Source: Hymenobacter siberiensis
GTDB taxonomy: Bacteria > Bacteroidota > Bacteroidia > Cytophagales > Hymenobacteraceae
Reading direction: 5' to 3'
Assembly: GCF_018967865.2 (NCBI RefSeq)
Contig: NZ_JAHLZY020000001.1
Coordinates: forward strand, 2,914,001 to 2,978,000
DNA length: 64,000 nt
Shown piece after piece: positions 51,611 to 61,635 of this stretch; position 1 is the first letter of the stretch, and each line of letters starts with the position of its first letter. The notes below the pieces were generated by a model. The model saw only the letters and a program-made list of their open reading frames with translations, searched no databases and was not told the DNA's origin. A program made the position numbers and the translations under genes.

Positions 51611-52936
51611 ATGGCCATTCTCTCCAAAGACGACGCCCAGACGCTCCTCAAAAAAGTCCTAAGCTACAGCACCGCCGACGAGTGCGAAGCTTCCCTGAAC
51701 GGACGCACCACCGGCAACATCCGCTACGCCCGCAACAGCGTGAGCACGGCCGGCGCCCAGGATTCCGTATCGCTGGCTGTGGAAAGCCGGTTCGGCAAGC
51801 GCAGCGGCATTGCCACCTGCAACGAGTTCGACGACGCTACGCTGCGCCGCTGCGTGCAGCGGGCCGAGGAAATAGCCCGCCTCGCCCCCGAAAGCCCCGA
51901 ATACGTGCCCCTGCTCGGCCCGCAAACCTACCTGAGCCCGCCCTCCACCGCCACCACGCTACTCACGGCCACCACCCGCGCCCAGGCCGCAGCCGACAGC
52001 ATGGCCCTGTGCGCTGCCAATAACCTAACGTCGGCTGGCTTTCTCGATGGCGGCACCCGGTTTGTGGCCAAGCGCAACTCCAAGGGCCTGGAGGCTTACC
52101 AGCAGTCCACCAACACCAACTTTTCGGTAACGGTGCGCACCGCCGACGGCCGCGGCTCGGGCTACGCCATTGCCGACGTGACGGACCCCGCCAGGCTCAA
52201 CGCCAAAGCCCTCACCCAGCGCGCCGCCGATAAGGCCCTGGGCTCGGTGAATGCCAAGGCCATCGAGCCGGGCAAGTACACCGTCATTCTGGAGCCGGCC
52301 GCCCTCATGGCCGGCGACGACCTCTCGCTGCTGGGGGGAATGATATTCGGGATGGGCGCCCGCGAGGCCGACGAAGGCCGCAGCTTCCTAAGCAAAAAGG
52401 GCGGCGGCAACCGCAAGGGCGAAAAGCTGTTCGATGACCGGATAACCATCTACTCCGACCCGCTGAATGCCGAGGTGCCCGGCAATGCCTTCGACGGCGA
52501 TGGCCTGCCCACCAAACGCCAGACCTGGGTTGAGAAAGGCGTGGTAAAAAATCTGTTTTACAGCCGCTTCTGGGCCGAGAAAAACAAGGTCGCCGCCACG
52601 GCTTTCCCCAACGGCTTCATCATGGCGGGCGGCACCCAGAGCACCGCCGAGCTCATCAAAAGTACCGCTAAAGGCATTCTGGTCACGCGCTTGTGGTACA
52701 TCCGAGAAGTCGACCCGCAGACGCTGCTCTACACCGGCCTGACACGCGACGGAACGTTCTACATCGAAAACGGAAAGATAAAATTCCCCATCAAGAACCT
52801 ACGCTTCAATGAAAGCCCGATTATCATGCTCAATAATATTGAGGCCATCGGCCGGCCCCAGCGCCTGGCCGGCTGCCTCATTCCCCCGCTGAAAATTCGC
52901 GATTTCACGTTCACGAGCTTGTCGGACGCTATTTAG
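51611..52936 (+). CDS. TldE/PmbA-like partner, copy 3
   Basis: 441 aa, again without signal or HExxxH. It differs from copies 1 and 2 in PPSTATTLLTATTRAQAAAD after the conserved LLGPQTYL block, in AGDDLSLLGGMIFGMGAREA at the position equivalent to the metal site of TldD, and in FPNGFIMAGGTQSTAELIKS. All family blocks are present and the frame is intact. Its divergence parallels that of TldD-3, as expected if each pair has evolved as a unit. The DUF4159 gene follows after the family A repeat. Confidence 0.9.
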   Translation: MAILSKDDAQTLLKKVLSYSTADECEASLNGRTTGNIRYARNSVSTAGAQDSVSLAVESRFGKRSGIATCNEFDDATLRRCVQRAEEIARLAPESPEYVPLLGPQTYLSPPSTATTLLTATTRAQAAADSMALCAANNLTSAGFLDGGTRFVAKRNSKGLEAYQQSTNTNFSVTVRTADGRGSGYAIADVTDPARLNAKALTQRAADKALGSVNAKAIEPGKYTVILEPAALMAGDDLSLLGGMIFGMGAREADEGRSFLSKKGGGNRKGEKLFDDRITIYSDPLNAEVPGNAFDGDGLPTKRQTWVEKGVVKNLFYSRFWAEKNKVAATAFPNGFIMAGGTQSTAELIKSTAKGILVTRLWYIREVDPQTLLYTGLTRDGTFYIENGKIKFPIKNLRFNESPIIMLNNIEAIGRPQRLAGCLIPPLKIRDFTFTSLSDAI

Positions 52937-52940
52937 AATT

Positions 52941-53042
52941 GTAGCGTGGACTCTGCGAGTCCGCGCGTGAGCGTAGCGAGCATTGGACAAGGATTCCGGA
53001 TGCTCGCTACGCTCGCTCGCGGACTCGCAGAGTCCACGCTAC
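52941..53042. repeat. Family A inverted repeat with extended arms
   Basis: GTAGCGTGGACTCTGCGAGT at the left and ACTCGCAGAGTCCACGCTAC at the right (to 53042) with further pairing through GAGCGTAGCGAGCAT. It begins 5 bp after the tldE-3 stop and separates the TldD/TldE array from the DUF4159/MoxR module. Confidence 0.9.
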
Positions 53043-53123
53043 ATGAGGCCGGCGCAACGTTATGGCAGCTTTCCACGACTATAGCTGCGTATCTGCCGCA
53101 TCTACTATCACTATTTTCACCTA

Positions 53124-53747
53124 ATGCCCGCTGCCGCTTTCACTTTCGTGCGCCTGAAATACCACTCCGGCGACTGGGACGCGGTGGACGAGCGCATGCC
53201 CGCCAACCTGCTGCACTCGCTGGTGCAGTACACCAAAGTACCCGTCGACCCCAAGGAAAAAGTGGTGGCCCTGGACAGCCCCGAGCTGTTCAACTACCCC
53301 TTCTGCTACCTGAGCGGGCACCGGCTGGTGCAGTTTTCCAGCACGGAGAAAAAGAACTTTACGCAGTACGTCCGCAATGGCGGTTTTGTGTTCGTGGATG
53401 ATTGCAACCACGACATCGACGGCCTCTTCGCCCGTTCCTTTGAGGAGCAGATGCGCCAGTGCTTCGGCAGCAGCGCCCTGAAGAAAATCCCCAAAACGCA
53501 CCCTATCTATTCCCAGTTTTTCACCTTCAAAGACGGACCGCCCAATACTGGTTTTGAATTGAACGGCTGGGGCGACGACCTCGTGCACGACTACTTGAAG
53601 GCCATCGAAATAAAGGGCCGTATCGGCGTGCTTTACTCCAATAAAGACTATGGCTGCGAATGGGACTATGACTTCCGCAACAAGCGCTTCCTGGCTGAGG
53701 ACAACACGAAGTTTGGGGTAAATATTCTGCTTTATGCCTTGACTTAG
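53124..53747 (+). CDS. DUF4159 domain protein
   Basis: 207 aa. DUF4159 proteins have a glutamine-amidotransferase-like or flavodoxin-like fold of unknown activity and are often encoded beside MoxR ATPases. Here the fold markers are FTFVRLKYHSGDWDAVDERM, LFNYPFCYLSGHRLVQFSST, RNGGFVFVDDCNHDIDGLFA and RIGVLYSNKDYGCEWDYDFR. There is no signal peptide or TM segment, although many homologues are exported, so this short form may be cytoplasmic or use another start. It heads the module MoxR, DUF58, BatA-type, DUF4175-type, 604-aa membrane protein, all on the same strand. Confidence 0.88.
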   Translation: MPAAAFTFVRLKYHSGDWDAVDERMPANLLHSLVQYTKVPVDPKEKVVALDSPELFNYPFCYLSGHRLVQFSSTEKKNFTQYVRNGGFVFVDDCNHDIDGLFARSFEEQMRQCFGSSALKKIPKTHPIYSQFFTFKDGPPNTGFELNGWGDDLVHDYLKAIEIKGRIGVLYSNKDYGCEWDYDFRNKRFLAEDNTKFGVNILLYALT

Positions 53748-53864
53748 AACGTCATAAAGCACGTCATACTGAGCAAAGCCGAAGCATCTCTACCTCAATA
53801 CTAATTAATTACTTGCGCAGTAGAGAGGCTTCGGCTGCGCGGACGCCAGATGAAGCATGACGTT
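53748..53864. repeat. Degenerate family B inverted repeat
   Basis: AACGTCAT...ACTGAGCAAAGCCGAAGCAT at the left and GGCTTCGGCTGCGCGGACGC...CATGACGTT at the right. It starts directly after the DUF4159 stop. The arms have diverged more than in other copies. Confidence 0.75.
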
Positions 53865-53890
53865 TTTGATAAGACGACCTTAAACACCCA

Positions 53891-54864
<974 letters not shown>

Positions 54865-54868
<4 letters not shown>

Positions 54869-54938
54869 CGCGGGCTTTTAGTCCGCGAGTACCATAACTT
54901 TTTTATCGTTGAACTCGCGGACTAAAAGCCCGCGCTAC
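54865..54938. repeat. Family A perfect inverted repeat overlapping MoxR stop and abutting DUF58 start
   Basis: Arms 54865-54890 and 54913-54938 (26 bp) are exact inverted copies around a 22-nt A/T-rich spacer. The left arm contains the TAG stop of the MoxR gene and the right arm ends 3 bp before the ATG of the DUF58 gene. Any transcript through the operon must carry this hairpin. Confidence 0.92.
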
Positions 54939-54941
54939 TAC

Positions 54942-55814
54942 ATGCTCACTCCCGAACTCCTGCACGGCCTGCGCAACCTCTCCCTCGCCGCCCGGCAGGC
55001 GGCCGAGGGCTTCCTCAACGGCGCGCACGCCAGCCGGCGGCACGGCGCGGGCATGGAGTTCAACCAGTACCGCCCCTACCAGCCCGGCGACGACCTGCGC
55101 CGCCTCGACTGGCGCCTGGCCGCCCGCTCGGACCGCTACTACCTGCGCGAGTCGGAAATTGATACCAGCCTGACCGTACACCTGCTGCTCGACGCCAGTG
55201 CCAGCATGAACCACCGCGACGATAACGGCCTCAGCAAGCTCGACTACGCCCGGTTACTGCTCGGCGCGCTCGCTTACATCGCCACGCAGCAAGGCGATGC
55301 CGTGGGCCTGAGCATCCTCAGTCCCGCCGGCCTGCGCCACCTCGCGCCCCGCGCTGATGCCCGCCAACTGCCCCGCCTCTACCACGCCCTCGAAACGGCC
55401 GAAGCTGCCGGCCGCTTCCCCGCGCCCGAAACGCTGGCTCCTCTCACGGCCCGCCGCCAGCGCGCCCTCACGGTGTGCGTGAGCGACTTGTATGAGGAAG
55501 GCCAGGAAATCAATGCCTTGCTTACCCGCCTGCGCGCCACCAGCGGCGACGTACTATTACTGCACCTAATGGCGCACAACGAACTCAAATTCAACTACGA
55601 GGGCGCTGTCACTTTCCGCGACTTAGAAACCGGCCAAACCCTGCAAATCGACGCCGCTACCCAACGGACAGCCTACCAACAGCAGTTGCAAAACTGGCTG
55701 CGCGACACGGCCCAAAACGCCCGGCGGCAGGGCTTCGACTATCATTTACTGGATACTTCGCAGCCACTCGATGCGGCGATGCGGGAGTTTCTAAGGCGGC
55801 GCGGGAATAGTTAA
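54942..55814 (+). CDS. DUF58 domain protein with vWA-type MIDAS
   Basis: 290 aa from the ATG at 54942 (MLTPELLHGLRNLSLAARQA). The upstream frame is repeat DNA. The DUF58 signature GMEFNQYRPYQPGDDLRRLD with WRLAARSDRYYLRESE is followed by a von Willebrand factor A-like domain whose metal-ion site DASAS (DxSxS) is intact (LLLDASASMNHRDD). DUF58 proteins pair with MoxR ATPases in many phyla. No transmembrane segment is seen, so it is probably the cytoplasmic partner linking MoxR to the membrane proteins encoded next. Confidence 0.92.
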   Translation: MLTPELLHGLRNLSLAARQAAEGFLNGAHASRRHGAGMEFNQYRPYQPGDDLRRLDWRLAARSDRYYLRESEIDTSLTVHLLLDASASMNHRDDNGLSKLDYARLLLGALAYIATQQGDAVGLSILSPAGLRHLAPRADARQLPRLYHALETAEAAGRFPAPETLAPLTARRQRALTVCVSDLYEEGQEINALLTRLRATSGDVLLLHLMAHNELKFNYEGAVTFRDLETGQTLQIDAATQRTAYQQQLQNWLRDTAQNARRQGFDYHLLDTSQPLDAAMREFLRRRGNS

Positions 55815-55910
55815 AAATTGAGAGTTAAAAGTTAAAACCGCCTAGGTATCGGACCTTCCCTCAAAATTCTCAATTTTCAACTCTTAACTTTTAACTCTCA
55901 ACCTTTAACT
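55815..55910. repeat. A/T-rich imperfect inverted repeat (family F)
   Basis: AATTGAGAGTTAAAAGTTAA at the left pairs with TTAACTTTTAACTCTCAA near the right end, with a further AAAATTCTCAATTTTC palindrome inside. It begins immediately after the DUF58 stop and ends 5 bp before the BatA-type start. Confidence 0.7.
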
Positions 55911-55914
55911 CCTT

Positions 55915-57546
55915 TTGTTCGCCCTTCTTCACCCTGCCGCCCTGCTGGCCCTCACGGGCCTGCTGGTGCCGGTAGCCATTCATCTCTGGAACCGCCGGCC
56001 CGCCCGTGAAGTGGCGGTGGGCAGCCTGCGCTGGCTAGCCGCCGGTGCCAACCGCCGCCTGCGCAACCTGAAGCTGGAGCAGCTCTGGCTGCTGCTGTTG
56101 CGCGCGGCACTGTTGGCGGTGCTGGCCGTGGCGGTGGCCGGGCCGGTGTGGCGCACGGCCCGGCCCATCAGCCGGGGCGTGGTGCTGCTGAGCGCCGAGG
56201 CGGCCCGACTGCCAACGCTGGCCGGCATCAAGCTCACTATCGACTCGCTGCGCCGGAAGGGATATGCGCTGCGCTGGCTATCGGCGGGCTTCCCCCGGGT
56301 GCCGGGTGCGGCGTGGCGGGCGGTGGCTGCGGGTCGAGCCAGCGCCGCCGTCGATTCGGCAGCGGCACGGCAGCCCTCCGGCCCGGCCTGGGCGCGGGTG
56401 CAGCAGGCGGCGGCCACCTTTGCGGGCCAGCCGGTTTTTGTGGTCACCAGCGCGGCGCTGCGCGACTTTGGCGGCCGCCACGCGCCGTTGCCAGCCGCCG
56501 TGAGCTGGCAGGCCCTGCCCGATACCACTACCAGCGCGTGGCTGGCGGCCGCCGGGTTGGTGGGCGACAGCCTGCACCTGCTGGTTGGCCACAGCAACGA
56601 AGCCCGAACCACCTACCGCCCGCAACGCTCACTGCTGCCGCCCACCGGCCAGATAGTTCGGCTGGCTGGACTTGCCCCGTTGCGCCTGCAGCCGGATACA
56701 ACCGGCAGCGGAAGCCTGCGGCTGGTTCCGGCCAACGGCGCTACTTCTGCTTCCACCCCGGCCATTGAGGTAAGGAAATCGCCGCTTACCATTGACCTAT
56801 ACGCCACGCCGGAATACACCGCCGATGCCCGCTACTGGGAGGCGGCAGTACGCGCCGCCGCCGTAGGGCTGCCCGTGGCGCTGCAGCTACGCCGGGTTAC
56901 GGACCGGCCCCGGCAGCTGCAGGCCGACTGGACATGCTGGCTTTCCGACGAAGCATTGCCCCGAAACTGGCAACAAACAGTGCAGCAAGGAGCTACTATC
57001 TGGCAGGAGGCCGCCGGCCCGGGCGTGCCCGACACGGCGAGCTTCGCCGCGGCTGATGCCTCGGGCTCAGCCGGCCTGGTGTTTCGGCGCGGTGCCCGCC
57101 CACCGGCTTTGGGGAGCGCAACGGTGTGGGCCGATGGCCGGGGCCGCCCGGTGCTTTCGCGGCGGATGCTGGGCCGTGGGGCAACTTATCAGCTGCACAC
57201 ACGCCTCGCACCGCCTTGGAGTGAGCTGGCCGACGACCCGCAGATGCCGGCCCGGCTACTGAAGCTGCTGCAGCCCGCCGCCCCCGATGAAGCTGCGGCC
57301 GTCCTCTACCATCCCCGCAACCCGGGCCTGGAGCAGCAGCTGAGTCGTTTCGACCATCGTGCCCTCGACCCCGCCCAGCTGACCTCGGCCCCTCGTATGC
57401 AGCCCACCGCCGCTCCAATTCGGGCGGCAGGCGAGCGCACGACTGATTTGCGGCCCTGGCTGGTACTGGCGGCCGGGCTGTTGTTTTTGCTGGAGCGCTG
57501 GCTGGCAGGGCGGCGGGCCGGGAGCACATTGCCTACTTCAATATGA
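55915..57546 (+). CDS. BatA-type N-terminal domain membrane protein
   Basis: 543 aa, starting at TTG 55915 (read as MFALLHPAALLALTGLLVPV). The first ~80 residues form the BatA N-terminal membrane module: AALLALTGLLVPVAIHLWNR, then a second TM with LLLRAALLAVLAVAVAGPVW. A central region of about 400 residues is predicted to be exposed and contains no DxSxS metal site, so a vWA-like function is not evident. A C-terminal TM (WLVLAAGLLFLLERWLAGRR) ends it. The stop overlaps the next ATG (ATGA at 57543-57546), showing translational coupling to the DUF4175-type protein. By analogy with Bat proteins it probably works with MoxR and DUF58 at the inner membrane. Confidence 0.85.
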   Translation: MFALLHPAALLALTGLLVPVAIHLWNRRPAREVAVGSLRWLAAGANRRLRNLKLEQLWLLLLRAALLAVLAVAVAGPVWRTARPISRGVVLLSAEAARLPTLAGIKLTIDSLRRKGYALRWLSAGFPRVPGAAWRAVAAGRASAAVDSAAARQPSGPAWARVQQAAATFAGQPVFVVTSAALRDFGGRHAPLPAAVSWQALPDTTTSAWLAAAGLVGDSLHLLVGHSNEARTTYRPQRSLLPPTGQIVRLAGLAPLRLQPDTTGSGSLRLVPANGATSASTPAIEVRKSPLTIDLYATPEYTADARYWEAAVRAAAVGLPVALQLRRVTDRPRQLQADWTCWLSDEALPRNWQQTVQQGATIWQEAAGPGVPDTASFAAADASGSAGLVFRRGARPPALGSATVWADGRGRPVLSRRMLGRGATYQLHTRLAPPWSELADDPQMPARLLKLLQPAAPDEAAAVLYHPRNPGLEQQLSRFDHRALDPAQLTSAPRMQPTAAPIRAAGERTTDLRPWLVLAAGLLFLLERWLAGRRAGSTLPTSI

Positions 57547-59816
57547 CGCAGCCCACGGTTACTTCCATTGAAACAAGCCGGTTGCCGGAGCAGGGCAAGT
57601 CCCAGGCGCAGCTTCAGGCGGTCAGGAACAGCTATGCCGGCCGCTATGCCGGCGCAGGGCTACAAGTCCTGCTGGCCGCCGGTGTCCTGTTGGCTGGGTT
57701 AGTACATCACTGGCCAGCCGCGCAGCCACTTTGGATAGCGCTGGCGGTATTAGGCTTGCTGACGGCCTCGGCGTGGTGGGCGTGGCCTCTGCGTCAGCTG
57801 GACTGCGCAGTTATAGCGCAACGGCTCGACCGGCAATTTCCTGAACTACAGGACAGCACCGGCCTGCTGCTGCAGGACCCGGCTACCCTGACTTTTCTTG
57901 GCCAACTGCAATTCAAGCGGGTAGCCGGGCAGCTAGGGCAGCTAACTGCTGAAGGGCCGGGACTACTCCCATTTTCTTTTCGGAAGCCGTTGCTGCTGAG
58001 TGCTGGACTATTGCTGGGTGCGGCGTTATGCTACCTGCTGCCCATCAGCCAGCCGGCCCAACCCATACCGGCGGCAGTCAGCATGCGGTTTTCGCCCCCG
58101 GCTCCGGCAGCGGCCGGGCAGGCCGCACCGCCGCGTATCAGCGAAACAAAACTGCTGGTCACGCCCCCCGCATACACCCGACTGGCGGCTTTTGCGCCGA
58201 CGCAGCCTTCGTTTCAGTGCCCGCAGGAGGCGCGGGTGCGCTGGCAGGTGCGGGTGAGCGGCGATGGCAAATCGGCAGCGCCGATGCTGGAACTGGGGCG
58301 CCAGCGGATTCGCCTACAGCCGGTGGCCGGGCAGGCGGGCTGGTTTTTTACCGAGCAAACGCTGATGGCTTCCACGCTGTACCGGCTGCGCTACGCGGGC
58401 ACGTTGTCTGATGATTACGCCATTGATGTGCGGCCCGACCTCGCGCCCGTGCTGCGCATTCAAACCCCGAAATCCTACACGCTGGTGGCGGCCATCGGCC
58501 AGCGGCCGGAAGTCTCCATCCGCGCCACCGTGCGCGATGACTACGGTCTGAGCCGGGCCGAGCTGGTGATAACCGTGGCGCAGGGCCAGGGCGAGGCGGT
58601 GAAGTTCCACGAGGTGCGGCGCGATTTGAGCGCGGGCCTGGGCGGGCCGCAGGCCACGCTGGGCAGCCTGCTCAACCTGCCCAAACTGGGCCTGACTTAC
58701 GGCGACGAGCTCTACTTCTACCTCACGGCGCGCGACAACCACGGCCATACTACTCGTACTGATTCTTACCTCGTGCAGTGGCAGGATACCGCCGTGGCCG
58801 ATGGGGCACTCGACCTGGGCATGGGTGTAAAAGTGGCTCCCGCCTACTTCCGCAGCCAGCGTCAGATTATCATCGACACCGAAAAGCTGCTGGCCGAAAA
58901 GCCGAAGCTTGATGCCGCCACCGTGGCCAACCGGGCCAACAACCTCGGCTTCGACCAGCAGACGCTGCGCCTGCGCTACGGCAAGTTTCTGGGCGAAGAG
59001 TCGGAGGCCGGGATTGGGGTGGAAGCTGGCCCGCACGCACCCACGGCCGAAGACGAGGACGCACCCGCCTCCCCCACCGCAGAAGCCCCCGGGCACGACG
59101 ACCACGACCACGGCGGCGCGCCGGTTTCGCCCTCCAAAGCCTCGCCCACCGCCGAAACCGATGCCCTGATGGACCCCTACATCCACAAGCACGACGACTC
59201 CGAAACCGCCGACTTCCTGGAGCCCGCCGTGAAGGCCAAGCTCCACGCCGTGCTCGACCAGATGTGGGCCGCCGAGCTGCGCCTGCGCACCGGCCAGCTG
59301 GCGGCGGCCCGGCCCTTCGAATACCGCGCCCTGCGCCTGCTGAAGGAAGTGCAGCAGCAGACCCGGGCCTACGTAAAAAAAGCCGGCTTCACCCCGCCGC
59401 CCATGCCCGAAGCCACCCTGCGCCTCACCGGCGAGCTGGCCGGGGCCGCCGTGCCCCAGCGCCAGCAAACCTTGCCCGCCCCGGCTACTCAGCCGGCCAT
59501 CCGCGCCGCCCTGCGCTGGCTGGCCGCGGCCGACAACGACCAGCCCCCCCGCCCCGCCGATGCCGTGCTGCTTGACCAGGCCGGCACCGTACTATCCGGC
59601 GCGGCCCTCACCCGCCCGGGCTTCTACCTGCCGGCATTACGGGCCCTACGCGAGCTGGGAGCCGACGTGCGCGCCGGCCGCCCCACCCGTGCAGCCAGCC
59701 GCGCACCTGTAGCCCGCGCCCTCACCGACCTGCTGGCCGTGCCCACTCCCGCACCCGCCGCCCCGCCCGCTGCCGACCGGCTGGCGCGGCGTTATTTCCA
59801 GGACTTAAGCCGTTAG
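57543..59816 (+). CDS. DUF4175-like membrane protein
   Basis: 757 aa. Three TM segments lie near the N-terminus: LQVLLAAGVLLAGLVHHW, LWIALAVLGLLTASAWWAWP and PLLLSAGLLLGAALCYLLPI. A large exposed region follows, with Ig-like repeats (RVRWQVRVSGDGKSAAPMLE, SIRATVRDDYGLSRAELVIT), as in DUF4175 proteins. Further on is a His/Asp-rich stretch (GHDDHDHGGAPVSP, IHKHDDSE) and a long amphipathic helical region with RPFEYRALRLLKEVQQQTRA. The His-rich part might bind metal, in keeping with the MoxR/vWA theme, but that is speculative. It overlaps the previous gene by four bases and is followed four bases later by the 604-aa gene. Confidence 0.78.
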   Translation: MTQPTVTSIETSRLPEQGKSQAQLQAVRNSYAGRYAGAGLQVLLAAGVLLAGLVHHWPAAQPLWIALAVLGLLTASAWWAWPLRQLDCAVIAQRLDRQFPELQDSTGLLLQDPATLTFLGQLQFKRVAGQLGQLTAEGPGLLPFSFRKPLLLSAGLLLGAALCYLLPISQPAQPIPAAVSMRFSPPAPAAAGQAAPPRISETKLLVTPPAYTRLAAFAPTQPSFQCPQEARVRWQVRVSGDGKSAAPMLELGRQRIRLQPVAGQAGWFFTEQTLMASTLYRLRYAGTLSDDYAIDVRPDLAPVLRIQTPKSYTLVAAIGQRPEVSIRATVRDDYGLSRAELVITVAQGQGEAVKFHEVRRDLSAGLGGPQATLGSLLNLPKLGLTYGDELYFYLTARDNHGHTTRTDSYLVQWQDTAVADGALDLGMGVKVAPAYFRSQRQIIIDTEKLLAEKPKLDAATVANRANNLGFDQQTLRLRYGKFLGEESEAGIGVEAGPHAPTAEDEDAPASPTAEAPGHDDHDHGGAPVSPSKASPTAETDALMDPYIHKHDDSETADFLEPAVKAKLHAVLDQMWAAELRLRTGQLAAARPFEYRALRLLKEVQQQTRAYVKKAGFTPPPMPEATLRLTGELAGAAVPQRQQTLPAPATQPAIRAALRWLAAADNDQPPRPADAVLLDQAGTVLSGAALTRPGFYLPALRALRELGADVRAGRPTRAASRAPVARALTDLLAVPTPAPAAPPAADRLARRYFQDLSR

Positions 59817-59820
59817 CCCG

Positions 59821-61635
59821 TTGCCCATTTTAACTCCGAATCCGGTTCTTTACTTTGGCCTGCTGGCGGGCTGCCTGCTGCTGGTCTTCGGGCTGCTAGT
59901 GCTGGCCTGGCAGCGGCCCCGTCGGCGGCAGCGGATGGCCAGGGTGCTGGCCAGCCTGGCCGCCGTTGCAGCGCTGTGGCTCAGCGCTTTTCCGCCGCTG
60001 CGCCACCTGACCGCCATTCGTACCGAGGCCATTCTACTCACCCCCGGCTACTCGCCCGATACCCTGCGGCAGCTCCGCCGGCAGTTGGGTGCAGGCACAT
60101 CGGTCTGGACCTATGCCGACGCCGACCCGCCTGCCAACGCCCGGCCGCTGGCCAGCCTGCTCACGCTGGCCGAGCAACGGCCGGCGCTGCATCGGCTGCA
60201 CATTCTGGGCCACGGGCTACCGGCCGCTGAACTGGCGCTGCTGAATTCGCTGGCGGTACGGCTGCACCCAGGGGCACCGTTTGAGGGCTTCGCCACCGCT
60301 TTTTGGCCGGCAACATCATCATTGGGTGAAATGCTGCGGCTGGAAGGCACGGTGGTAGCACCCGGCCGGCCAGCCGCCGCGTGGGTGGTGCTGTACGCTG
60401 CTGGCACCGGGCGCGATTCGGTGCGGTTGCCAGCCGGTGGCGGGCCTTTCCGGCTGCGCTACCGGCCCAAAGCCGCCGGGCTGGCCACCTACGAATTGCA
60501 GCTACGCCGACCGGGCCAGCCGCTGCTGGCGGAGCCGGTGCCGGTCGAAATCACCACGCCCGCGCTGCCGGCCGTGCTGCTGCTCACCGCCACGCCTTCC
60601 TTCGAGTTCAAGTTTTTGAAGAACTACCTGGCCGAAGCCCATTACCCAGTGGCCCTACGCACGAGCGTAAGCCGGGGCCTGGTCCAGACTGATTTCGTGA
60701 ACCTGCCGGCCCAGTCGCTCGACCGCCTCACGCCCGCCCTGCTGGCCCGCTATGCCGTAGTGGTGGCCGATGCTGCCACGCTGGGCGCCCTTTCCGCCGC
60801 CGAAACCCAGGCCCTGCAAGCGGCCTTACGCGCCGGCCGGTTGGGCATCGTCACACTGGCTGAAGCCGCGCCCCTGCCCCGCACCGCGCCCGCCCGCGCC
60901 GATTTCACGGTGCAACCCCGGCCAGCGAATGTCGCCACCCAGCCCCTCACCTGGCCTGACGCGCCCGGCGAGGCCCGCGCCGCGCTGCCGGCCCAGTTGC
61001 AAGCCAACCCGACGCTGCGGGCACTCATCATCGGGCCGCGCCAGCTGCTGCTGGCTGCCAGCCGACGGGTGGGCATGGGCTTTGCGGTGGTGTCGGTAGT
61101 ACCCGAAACGTTTCACTGGGGCCTCCAGGGGCATACCGCCGTCTACGCCTCCTACTGGAACCAGCTGCTGACGGCCGCTGTGCCGCCGGCCCCGGCCGCC
61201 GCTACCTGGCATGCGGGCAGCCGTTGGCCCCGGCCGGCACAGCCCCTCACGCTGCATCTGGCAGCCGCTTTTCCCACTACCCTGCCCACGGCGGCAGCGC
61301 TGGCCGGCGGCCCGGCGGTGCGCCTGGCCCTGCGCCAAGACACCCGCCTGCCCGAGTGGAGCACAGCCCGGTTTTGGCCTGACACTGCGGGCTGGCACCA
61401 GGTGCGCGGGCCGGGCCGCATCATTCACAATTTTTACGTGTACCCGCCCACAACCTGGCTGGGGCCGGAGTACCAGGAGCGCCAGCAGGCCGTGGCGCAA
61501 CTGAGCAACGAAACCCAAGCTCCGAAAGCCGCTGAAACGACTCAGGCTACGGTGACGGAGCCGTGGCCGGCGGGGTGGTTCTTTGGGTTGTTTCTGCTGG
61601 CCGCCGGGTATCTGTGGCTGGAGGAGAAATTGTAG
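59821..61635 (+). CDS. 604-aa membrane protein of the MoxR/BatA module (GATase-like domain)
   Basis: Starts at TTG 59821, four bases after the preceding stop, so translation is probably coupled. Two N-terminal TM segments (VLYFGLLAGCLLLVFGLLVL and LASLAAVAALWLSAF) and one C-terminal TM (WFFGLFLLAAGYLWLEEKL) flank an exposed region. Residues about 250-370 look like the class I glutamine-amidotransferase-like fold seen in BatA-cluster proteins (LLLTATPSFEFKFLKNYLAE, VVVADAATLGALSAAETQAL), without a clear catalytic Cys. The C-terminal portion has an Ig-like segment. No function is known. It ends the co-oriented array; a gap of about 310 bp follows. Confidence 0.72.
   Translation: MPILTPNPVLYFGLLAGCLLLVFGLLVLAWQRPRRRQRMARVLASLAAVAALWLSAFPPLRHLTAIRTEAILLTPGYSPDTLRQLRRQLGAGTSVWTYADADPPANARPLASLLTLAEQRPALHRLHILGHGLPAAELALLNSLAVRLHPGAPFEGFATAFWPATSSLGEMLRLEGTVVAPGRPAAAWVVLYAAGTGRDSVRLPAGGGPFRLRYRPKAAGLATYELQLRRPGQPLLAEPVPVEITTPALPAVLLLTATPSFEFKFLKNYLAEAHYPVALRTSVSRGLVQTDFVNLPAQSLDRLTPALLARYAVVVADAATLGALSAAETQALQAALRAGRLGIVTLAEAAPLPRTAPARADFTVQPRPANVATQPLTWPDAPGEARAALPAQLQANPTLRALIIGPRQLLLAASRRVGMGFAVVSVVPETFHWGLQGHTAVYASYWNQLLTAAVPPAPAAATWHAGSRWPRPAQPLTLHLAAAFPTTLPTAAALAGGPAVRLALRQDTRLPEWSTARFWPDTAGWHQVRGPGRIIHNFYVYPPTTWLGPEYQERQQAVAQLSNETQAPKAAETTQATVTEPWPAGWFFGLFLLAAGYLWLEEKL

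Noticed and set aside
41428..52936. TldD/TldE array as a microcin or RiPP biosynthesis cluster
   Set aside because: No precursor peptide, cyclodehydratase or dedicated ABC exporter gene is visible nearby; E. coli TldD/E also has non-RiPP roles.
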